A stretch of DNA of 7,907 nucleotides from Kiritimatiellia bacterium (lineage in GTDB: Bacteria; Verrucomicrobiota; Kiritimatiellia; SLAD01): NCBI GenBank assembly GCA_007128275.1, contig SKXR01000110.1, positions 1 through 7,907 of the forward strand, given 5' to 3'. The translations under genes and the position numbers were made by a program. Under the pieces are notes generated by a model. The model was not told the origin of the DNA and searched no databases. It worked only from the letters and a program-made list of their open reading frames with translations. This document shows, piece by piece, positions 1 through 4,446 of this stretch (position 1 is the stretch's first letter; the number at the start of each line of letters is the position of its first letter).

Positions 1-158
1 CCCCCTGCCCCGTCGTCGCCATCGGCGGCATCAACACGGAAAAGGCGCCCGCCTTGATCAAGGCGGGCGCCGATGGGATTGCCGTCATTTCCGACATCAC
101 CCGCGCGGCCGACCTGGCGGCGCAGGTACGCGAATGGCGGCAGTTATTTCAGTGTTAG
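1..158 (+). CDS. thiE: Thiamine-phosphate synthase, C-terminal end (partial)
   Basis: The 5' part lies outside the window; the reading frame is open from base 3 and stops with TAG at 156-158. The last 51 residues contain the ThiE C-terminal signature: VVAIGGI (phosphate-binding loop after a beta strand), then KAGADGIAVIS, then a final helix. ThiE is a cytoplasmic TIM barrel that joins HMP-pyrophosphate and thiazole phosphate to give thiamine phosphate. These two glycine-rich strands bind the phosphate end of the substrate in the family. The ending (REWRQLFQC) is of normal length for ThiE, so the C-terminus looks complete. The stop codon overlaps that of the convergent gene ending at 155. A perfect 28-bp palindrome (44-71) lies within this coding stretch. 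The alternative is the TenI paralogue, which shares these motifs and cannot be excluded from the C-terminus alone. Confidence 0.85.
   Translation, partial: PCPVVAIGGINTEKAPALIKAGADGIAVISDITRAADLAAQVREWRQLFQC
40..71 (-). terminator. Probable intrinsic terminator of the leftward operon, inside thiE
   Basis: Bases 44-71 are a perfect palindrome with arms GGCGCCCGCCTTGA and TCAAGGCGGGCGCC and no mismatch. As RNA it can fold into a 12-bp, mostly G-C stem with a GATC loop. Read leftward, the stem is followed at once by TTTTCC (complement of 38-43); read rightward it is followed by gatggg, with no T-run. The orientation therefore fits termination of the leftward lipoprotein/glutamine-rich gene pair, whose last stop codon is 84 nt upstream. 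The T-run is short, so efficiency is uncertain. Confidence 0.55.
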
Positions 159-946
159 TACTGTGGCGCTTGGAACGGCTCGTCCTGGGGCGCCATGGGT
201 TGCTGTTGTTGCCGCTGCTGTTCCAGCTCCATGTAGCGTTCCACCAAGCCTTCGTGCTCTTCCATGATCGATTCCGCATCCGGATCGACTCCGCGCATGG
301 CCTCCATGACCAACTCTTCCAACTCTTCGCGCGCCTCCTGCATTTCCGGATCCATGCTGGCCTGCTGCTCGATGGGTTGCAACCGTTGCGCCGCCTGCTG
401 GAATTCCATATACTTCGCTTGGAATTCCTGGGCTTCTTCGGGATCCAACTGCGAAGGATCGCTGACGGCACGCAATTCCTCCACCAGCGTTTCCGCCGTA
501 GCGATATCGGCTTCGGATTCCGGCGACAAAGCCAGCATCTTCTCGCGTAACCTCGCTTCATAAGCTTCAAACGCGTCCATCACGTCCTGCACTTGCAAGG
601 CCTGTTGCTGGATTTGCTGTAGCTGCATGGAGATCTGTTGCAACTGCATTTGGATCTGCTGCATCTCGACGGCCGGATCCACGGCGACAGGAGCCAAAGG
701 CTCGGGCTCGGGTTCGGGCCATTCCGGTTCCATCGCGGGCGGGGCTGTCTCAACCGGCTCGGCGCCCCAAGGATCTTCCGCCTGCACTTCGGGTGCCGCA
801 GGTTCGGCGCCCCAAGGATCCTGTTGCTGCACCTCGACCTCGGGCTGATCCTGCGCCGCGCCCCACTCCTGTGCGTGGACCTGCGCGGTCATCATTAGTC
901 CGGTCACCGTCATCAGACGAATGATCCATTGCTGTTTTTTCTTCAT
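155..946 (-). CDS. Exported glutamine-rich acidic coiled-coil protein, unknown function
   Basis: This encodes 263 residues of no family I recognise. The start at 946 was chosen because MKKKQQWIIRLMTVTGLMM opens a typical Sec signal peptide, with likely cleavage after VHA (residue 25), and because a purine-rich AAAGGAAAGGAAAA precedes it. An 80-codon upstream extension lacks signal character. After the signal come: two perfect copies of DPWGAEP spaced 15 residues apart, with a weaker EWGA copy before them (about 27-60); a proline/glutamate-rich linker (about 60-88); a glutamine-rich helix with exact heptads QMQLQQI and SMQLQQI (about 92-118); a long charged helical region; and a QQRQQQQP tail. 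The protein should be periplasmic or surface-associated, elongated and oligomeric. It lies 28 nt after a lipoprotein gene, so the two products may act together in the envelope; that is inference. Confidence 0.8.
   Translation of the reverse strand: MKKKQQWIIRLMTVTGLMMTAQVHAQEWGAAQDQPEVEVQQQDPWGAEPAAPEVQAEDPWGAEPVETAPPAMEPEWPEPEPEPLAPVAVDPAVEMQQIQMQLQQISMQLQQIQQQALQVQDVMDAFEAYEARLREKMLALSPESEADIATAETLVEELRAVSDPSQLDPEEAQEFQAKYMEFQQAAQRLQPIEQQASMDPEMQEAREELEELVMEAMRGVDPDAESIMEEHEGLVERYMELEQQRQQQQPMAPQDEPFQAPQY
756..820 (-). repeat. Direct repeat of 20 bp, 45-bp period, encoding DPWGAEP
   Basis: GGYTCGGCGCCCCAAGGATC occurs at 756-775 and 801-820, with one difference. The 45-bp period equals 15 codons and keeps the frame. 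It encodes the two DPWGAEP units near the N-terminus of the mature glutamine-rich protein. The intervening bases are less alike (PEVQ in one unit, PVET after the other), which suggests an old internal duplication under selection on the DPWGAEP core. Confidence 0.8.
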
Positions 947-974
947 TGCTTTTCCTTTCCTTTCGTTCGCTCCT

Positions 975-1280
975 TCACCTAGAAGGATTTTCCTGTTCGG
1001 GTTCAGGCATCCACTCAAGGACACCCGTGTCGGGCAAATCCCGCTCTTCTTCCATCGATTCCGGAATAATCGGCGCCGGCTCCATCGGCGAAGGAGGCAC
1101 ATCCGGGAGATCCGAAGGATATTCCACGGCGCCCTCTTCCGGATCCTCCAAGTACAGGGGGTCCGGCGTTTCCGTTCCGCAACCAATCAACACGGAAAAT
1201 CCCGCCCATGCAATCATCCATGCCAATATGCCCTGGAATTGTTTCACAATATAGCCGATATGAAAGACTTTATTTTGCAT
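975..1280 (-). CDS. Small acidic lipoprotein, unknown function
   Basis: This encodes 101 residues. The first 33 form a long lipoprotein signal: a short positive start, a hydrophobic stretch (ILAWMIAWAGFSVLIG) and a lipobox LIGC with the lipidated cysteine at residue 34. The mature part (about 68 residues) is almost entirely Glu, Asp, Pro and Ser with no globular character, so it looks like a flexible acidic tether. Thr-36 and Glu-35 region residues (GTETPD) follow the cysteine, with no Asp at +2, so outer-membrane sorting is plausible if the host has a Lol system. The start is fixed by a strong AGGAGG seven bases upstream. The gene is followed after 28 nt by the exported glutamine-rich protein, and both mature products are acidic and proline-rich, which suggests one transcription unit and a shared envelope role. 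No homologous family is recognised. Confidence 0.75.
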   Translation of the reverse strand: MQNKVFHIGYIVKQFQGILAWMIAWAGFSVLIGCGTETPDPLYLEDPEEGAVEYPSDLPDVPPSPMEPAPIIPESMEEERDLPDTGVLEWMPEPEQENPSR

Positions 1281-1287
1281 GAATCAT

Positions 1288-1293
1288 CCTCCT
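1288..1293 (-). promoter_or_regulatory. Ribosome binding site of the lipoprotein gene
   Basis: The leftward strand reads AGGAGG, then seven bases, then ATG at 1280. It is the best Shine-Dalgarno match noticed in the window. It decides the start of the lipoprotein in favour of the first methionine over the internal Met-22, which would destroy the signal peptide. Confidence 0.8.
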
Positions 1294-1367
1294 CTCCGGG
1301 TGAATAGACACATTTCCGGCCACTTCAGTTCCGACAGGAAAGCGCCGGGTGCGCTCAAAATCTTTGT

Positions 1368-1398
1368 AAAAACTATCCGGGGGTCATGGCCCGGGATA
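1368..1398 (-). terminator. Terminator-like hairpin over the stop codon of the metalloenzyme gene
   Basis: Read leftward, TATCCCGGG (1398-1390) pairs with CCCCGGATA (1382-1374) across a 7-nt loop, giving 8 of 9 base pairs with a single C-C mismatch. The stem is followed by G and then TTTTT (1372-1368). The TGA stop (1386-1384) lies in the loop and at the base of the right arm, so the left arm encodes the last residues YPG. This would separate the metalloenzyme transcript from the lipoprotein pair. The mismatch keeps confidence moderate. Confidence 0.5.
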
Positions 1399-2268
1399 CA
1401 GCTCAAGCAGGGCGGGCGTAATGTCTTCCAGGCGTGTAATGCGCTCGCGTAGGAAGTCCGCTCCGGAGCCGATCGCAACGAAGGGCACCGGGTGGTCGGT
1501 ATGATGCCGATGCGTTCCGTCCTCAATATTCCCGTGGTCGCTGGTCAATATGAAGAGATGCCCGTCGGTCTCCGTAAACGACAACAGGCCGTCCACAAAC
1601 CGATTGACCGTGGTCAATACACGGTCGATATCCTCGGGCGTGCCTTTGTGCGCCATCAGATCGGTTTGAAAATACTCAAAAAGGGTGAAGTCATGTTCCC
1701 CGGCAACCGCCATGAGATGGGCGGCGGCTTCCTCCGGCGTCGTGGGCGGCACCGCGTATCCGCGCTGACGAATGATGGCGCGCGTGATGTCCTGATACAC
1801 GGCCCGACCCGCCTCCAGATCGTCCATCATCCGCACGGCATTAAACGCGTGAAGGGCGGCCACGGTAGTGACGGATTGACGCCGCAGGGCGTGTACCTCC
1901 GCCACGTCCTTCAGATGATAGGCGTTGGCAAACGTGCTCCGATATCCGCGCGATTGCAGTCTGGAGAAAATGTTCTGCGCGCGAATCAGCGCTTTCAGGG
2001 CCGGCCCCGGATACCCTTCCACGTGTCGCCCGTTGATGCGTGCGGCGTTGACGCCGGTAAGAATGGTGGTCTGACCAGTCGCGCTCTGAGGCAGTCCCGG
2101 AGTATCGAGCTGCGGATCAATGGGAATCGCTTTCTCCTTCAACAACCGTTCCAGCACGGGGTAGCGCCCGGAATAGACCGGATTCACGGCCGGATCCTCC
2201 ACCCCCAAACCGAGACCGTCCACAAACAAGAACAACGTCACCGGAGACTTCTTATGATTTTCATCCAT
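1384..2268 (-). CDS. Compact alkaline-phosphatase-superfamily metalloenzyme
   Basis: This encodes 294 residues. The metal-site motifs of the phosphoglycerate mutase/phosphopentomutase branch of the alkaline phosphatase superfamily appear in order: D17 in LFLFVDGLG; the nucleophile region PQSATGQTTILTG, where S62 aligns with the mutase catalytic serine; D203 and H207 in TDLMAHKG; D244-H245 in LTSDHGN; and H256 in HHTDHPVPF. All expected two-metal ligands are therefore present. The cofactor-independent mutase is about 510 residues because of a large inserted phosphotransferase domain; here only a short cap (about 75-195) sits between the nucleophile and the second metal cluster. It is probably a cytoplasmic phosphohydrolase, phosphomutase or nucleotide-pyrophosphatase-like enzyme; the substrate cannot be read from sequence. 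The start at 2268 has GGGGA four bases upstream, and no signal peptide is seen. It diverges from rrf2 across 79 bp. Confidence 0.8.
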   Translation of the reverse strand: MDENHKKSPVTLFLFVDGLGLGVEDPAVNPVYSGRYPVLERLLKEKAIPIDPQLDTPGLPQSATGQTTILTGVNAARINGRHVEGYPGPALKALIRAQNIFSRLQSRGYRSTFANAYHLKDVAEVHALRRQSVTTVAALHAFNAVRMMDDLEAGRAVYQDITRAIIRQRGYAVPPTTPEEAAAHLMAVAGEHDFTLFEYFQTDLMAHKGTPEDIDRVLTTVNRFVDGLLSFTETDGHLFILTSDHGNIEDGTHRHHTDHPVPFVAIGSGADFLRERITRLEDITPALLELYPGP

Positions 2269-2284
2269 TAATTCCCCATAACAG

Positions 2285-2313
2285 TTGACAACGCCCTAAT
2301 AACTCCTTAATGT
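2285..2313 (+). promoter_or_regulatory. Predicted sigma-70-type promoter of the rrf2-cys operon
   Basis: A perfect TTGACA (-35, 2285-2290) is followed after 17 bp by TAATGT (2308-2313), which matches three of six bases of the -10 consensus including the first two and the last. A start site would fall near 2320, about 28 nt before the ATG at 2348 and inside the adjacent palindrome. The -35 spacing is ideal; the -10 is weak, which is common for a repressible promoter. Confidence 0.5.
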
Positions 2314-2315
2314 CT

Positions 2316-2340
2316 ATCGAATTAACGTAGTTAAGGCGAT
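2316..2340. promoter_or_regulatory. 25-bp palindromic operator, probable Rrf2 autoregulatory site
   Basis: The half-sites ATCGAATTAAC (2316-2326) and GTTAAGGCGAT (2330-2340) flank GTA and are complementary at 9 of 11 positions. The site sits directly after the predicted -10 and covers the expected transcription start. Its right arm contains AAGG, the only Shine-Dalgarno-like bases before the rrf2 ATG. Rrf2-family dimers bind AT-rich dyads of about this size, often in their own promoters. The site lies in a divergent intergenic region and could also affect the leftward metalloenzyme gene. Confidence 0.6.
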
Positions 2341-2347
2341 CTCACTC

Positions 2348-2794
2348 ATGATATCCAATAAATGCAATTACGCTTTACGGGCATTGCTCGAACTGGCCAA
2401 GCGCGACGGTGGCGGTCCGGCCACCATTGTGGATATTGCCCAGGCCCAGAGTATACCCGCCCGCTTTCTTGAAGCAATACTTCGCCAGTTAAAACAGGCT
2501 GGTTTGACAGAATCGGTCCGCGGGAAAAAGGGTGGCTATGTGCTGGCCAAGCCCGCGCGGTCCATCACCATCGGCGAGGTCATCCGCCTGATGGAAGGCC
2601 CCTTCTTCGCACCGGAACCGGGATCGTCTTCGAAAGGCGCCGGCCAGGGAACAAGGACGCACGATGTCTTTGAGAAGATCTGGCGCCGGGCGGAGGACGC
2701 CCTGAACGAGGTGTATGACTCCACCAACTTCGCGGACCTGGCCGAGGCGGATCGCCAAGCCTCCATGCAGTTTGTAGCCGACTATACCATCTAA
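2348..2794 (+). CDS. Rrf2-family transcriptional regulator (CymR-like, no Fe-S cysteines)
   Basis: This encodes 148 residues, the usual Rrf2 length. The N-terminus (NYALRALLELA) is the family's first helix. The winged helix runs to about residue 85, with recognition helix IPARFLEAILRQLKQAGL and wing VRGKKGGYVLAKPA, followed by the conserved ITIGEVIRLMEGP. Fe-S members such as IscR carry three cysteines after this point; here the segment (PEPGSSSKGAGQG) has none, and the only cysteine is Cys-6. It therefore resembles CymR of Firmicutes, an Rrf2 protein without a cluster that represses cysteine-synthesis genes together with CysK. It is the first gene of a sulfate-assimilation operon, 7 nt before cysH, and a palindrome precedes it, so it is probably an autorepressor sensing sulfur or cysteine status. 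The sensing mechanism is inference. Confidence 0.88.
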   Translation: MISNKCNYALRALLELAKRDGGGPATIVDIAQAQSIPARFLEAILRQLKQAGLTESVRGKKGGYVLAKPARSITIGEVIRLMEGPFFAPEPGSSSKGAGQGTRTHDVFEKIWRRAEDALNEVYDSTNFADLAEADRQASMQFVADYTI

Positions 2795-2801
2795 CGCATC
2801 C

Positions 2802-3557
2802 ATGACCGCGACCCATAACATAGATCCATTTCCGCCCCGCTGGGAATCCGTGGATACCGGCAACCTCCCCGAGGTGTTACGGTACGCTGTGGACATGTTT
2901 CATCCACGCCTGACGCAGGCCTCCAGTTTCGGCCTGGAAGATGTCGCCCTGATCCACGCCCTGGTCGATATCCGCAAGGATGTCCGCGTGTTCGCGCTCG
3001 ACACCGGACGCCTCCCGGAAGAGACCTATGAGTGCGCGGAACGCATCCGTACGCGCTACGGTGTGCAGGTCGATTGGTATTTTCCGCGAGCCGACCAAGT
3101 CGAAGCGTTGGAAAAGAATAAAGGGCTTTTTTCGTTCCGGGAATCGGTGGCAAACCGGATCGAATGCTGCGGCATTCGCAAAGTGGAACCGCTGAACCGC
3201 GCCTTGAAGGATGTGGATGCGTGGATCACGGGACAACGAAAAGAACAAAGCATCACGCGCACGGCATTGAACGTATTGGAACGTGATCACGCGCACGGCG
3301 ACATCTGGAAGTTCAATCCCCTCGCCGACTGGACGCTGGACGAGGTCTGGGCCTACGTGCGCGAACACGAGATTCCCTACAACCGCTTGCACGATCATGG
3401 ATACCCCTCGATCGGCTGCGCCCCCTGCACCCGCGCCATTGCGCCCGGTGAGGATCAGCGCGCCGGACGCTGGTGGTGGGAGAATCCCGAACACAAAGAA
3501 TGTGGTTTACATAACCGAAAGGTCGACCATCGTGAGTACGAACGTGGAAACCTATAG
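2802..3557 (+). CDS. cysH: Assimilatory APS reductase (thioredoxin-dependent, [4Fe-4S])
   Basis: This encodes 251 residues. It reduces adenylylsulfate to sulfite and AMP in the cytoplasm. Visible features: SSFGLED (41-47) and ALDTGRLPEET (65-75) of the PP-loop-like nucleotide fold; the paired-cysteine motif CCGIRKVEPL (122-131); ITGQRKEQS (142-150); FNPLADWT (171-178); CAPC (206-209); and the catalytic tail ECGLH with Cys-234. The CC plus CxxC set holds the [4Fe-4S] cluster of APS reductases and is absent from the PAPS-specific E. coli-type CysH. GLED in place of the E. coli-type GIQA also favours APS. Electrons should come from thioredoxin. The gene begins 7 nt after rrf2 and its end overlaps the cysD start by 26 nt. 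No APS kinase gene is seen nearby, which agrees with direct APS use. Confidence 0.93.
   Translation: MTATHNIDPFPPRWESVDTGNLPEVLRYAVDMFHPRLTQASSFGLEDVALIHALVDIRKDVRVFALDTGRLPEETYECAERIRTRYGVQVDWYFPRADQVEALEKNKGLFSFRESVANRIECCGIRKVEPLNRALKDVDAWITGQRKEQSITRTALNVLERDHAHGDIWKFNPLADWTLDEVWAYVREHEIPYNRLHDHGYPSIGCAPCTRAIAPGEDQRAGRWWWENPEHKECGLHNRKVDHREYERGNL
3517..3522 (+). promoter_or_regulatory. Ribosome binding site for the GTG start of cysD
   Basis: GAAAGG lies nine bases before GTG at 3532, within the last codons of cysH. It supports the GTG start. Reading from the first ATG of the open frame, at 3283, would add 83 residues that are only cysH read out of frame. Confidence 0.55.
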
Positions 3558-4446
3558 TCTGTCCCATGTGCAAGCGCTCGAATCGGAAGCGGTGCATATC
3601 ATGCGTGAAGTGGCGGCTGAATTCGAGCGGCCGGTGCTGTTGTTTTCCGGCGGCAAGGATTCGATCTGCCTGTTGCGCCTCGCCGAAAAAGCGTTCAGCC
3701 CGGGTCGCTTCCCCTTTCCCCTGCTGAACATTGACACCGGCCATAATTTCCCGGAACTGATCGAATTTCGCGATCGACGCGCGGAGGAATTGAAGGCCAA
3801 ACTGATCGTGCGCCATGTGGAAGACGCCATTCGCGACGGGATCGCGCAACCGATACCCGGCGAAACCAGCCGCAACCGGCTGCAGATTCCCACCCTGCTG
3901 GCCGCGATCGAGGAGTTCCGGTTTGATTGCGCCATCGGCGGCGCGCGGCGCGATGAAGAGAAATCGCGGGCCAAGGAGCGCATCTTCTCCTTTCGCGACG
4001 CCTTCGGCCAATGGGATCCGAAGAATCAGCGTCCCGAACTCTGGAACATCTATAACGGACGCATCCATCCCGGCGAACACATGCGCATATTCCCGCTGAG
4101 CAACTGGACCGAAATGGATGTCTGGCAATACATCGCTCTGGAAGACCTCGATCTGCCGACCATCTACTTCTCCCATAGCCGGGACGTCGTACGTCGCGAC
4201 AACCAGTGGCTGCCCGTAAGCGATCTACTGCCGCTTAGGAAAGGCGAGAAACCGCAAACACACAACGTCCGCGTACGCACCATCGGCGACATCTCCTGCA
4301 CCGGCTGCATCGAATCCACCGCCTCCTCGGTGGAAGACATCATCGAAGAGATTTCCATTGCGCGCGTCACCGAACGCGGCAGCCGCGCGGATGACAAACG
4401 CTCCGAAGCGGCCATGGAAGACCGCAAGAAGGAAGGGTATTTCTAA
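3532..4446 (+). CDS. cysD: Sulfate adenylyltransferase subunit 2 (CysD)
   Basis: From GTG at 3532 this gives 304 residues, against about 302 in E. coli. CysD is the catalytic adenylylating subunit of ATP sulfurylase, making APS from ATP and sulfate with energy from the GTPase CysN. The N-terminal LSHVQALESEAVHIMREVAAEF matches the family start. SGGKDS (39-44) is the PP-loop that binds ATP. NIDTGHNFPE, IGGARRDEEKSRAKER, NIYNGRIHPGEH and FPLSNWTEMDVWQYI are further family signatures, and the C-terminus (TERGSRADD, EDRKKEGYF) is complete. The segment ISCTGCIES belongs to the CysD subtype with paired cysteines. The open frame extends upstream to 3283, but that part is a shadow of cysH. The gene overlaps cysH by 26 nt and shares one base with cysN (TAATG), so translation of the two subunits is probably coupled. 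Confidence 0.95.
   Translation: MSTNVETYSLSHVQALESEAVHIMREVAAEFERPVLLFSGGKDSICLLRLAEKAFSPGRFPFPLLNIDTGHNFPELIEFRDRRAEELKAKLIVRHVEDAIRDGIAQPIPGETSRNRLQIPTLLAAIEEFRFDCAIGGARRDEEKSRAKERIFSFRDAFGQWDPKNQRPELWNIYNGRIHPGEHMRIFPLSNWTEMDVWQYIALEDLDLPTIYFSHSRDVVRRDNQWLPVSDLLPLRKGEKPQTHNVRVRTIGDISCTGCIESTASSVEDIIEEISIARVTERGSRADDKRSEAAMEDRKKEGYF

Noticed and set aside
947..1186. 80-codon upstream extension of the glutamine-rich gene
   Set aside because: It overlaps the lipoprotein gene in another frame, is Arg-rich without motifs, and would bury the signal peptide and its ribosome site.
1341..1355. AGCGC / GCGCT hairpin upstream of the lipoprotein gene
   Set aside because: Only five base pairs and no T-run; the hairpin at 1368-1398 is the better terminator.
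1281..1367. Promoter for the lipoprotein gene pair
   Set aside because: I looked for -35/-10 pairs on the leftward strand and found none above background, although the upstream terminator implies one should exist.
1492..2271. Rightward open frame of 259 codons opposite the metalloenzyme
   Set aside because: The opposite strand holds all superfamily metal-site motifs in order; this frame has none.
3252..3299. Perfect 14-bp direct repeat ATCACGCGCACGGC in cysH, 34 bp apart
   Set aside because: The copies are read in different frames, and the encoded region aligns with ordinary APS reductases without an insertion, so it is probably chance.
3283..3531. N-terminal extension of CysD from ATG 3283
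   Set aside because: It is cysH read out of frame; the protein length and N-terminus match CysD when starting at GTG 3532.
3313..4176. Leftward open frame of 287 codons opposite cysH and cysD
   Set aside because: It spans two well-conserved genes in antisense and resembles no family; GC-rich coding DNA commonly gives such frames.
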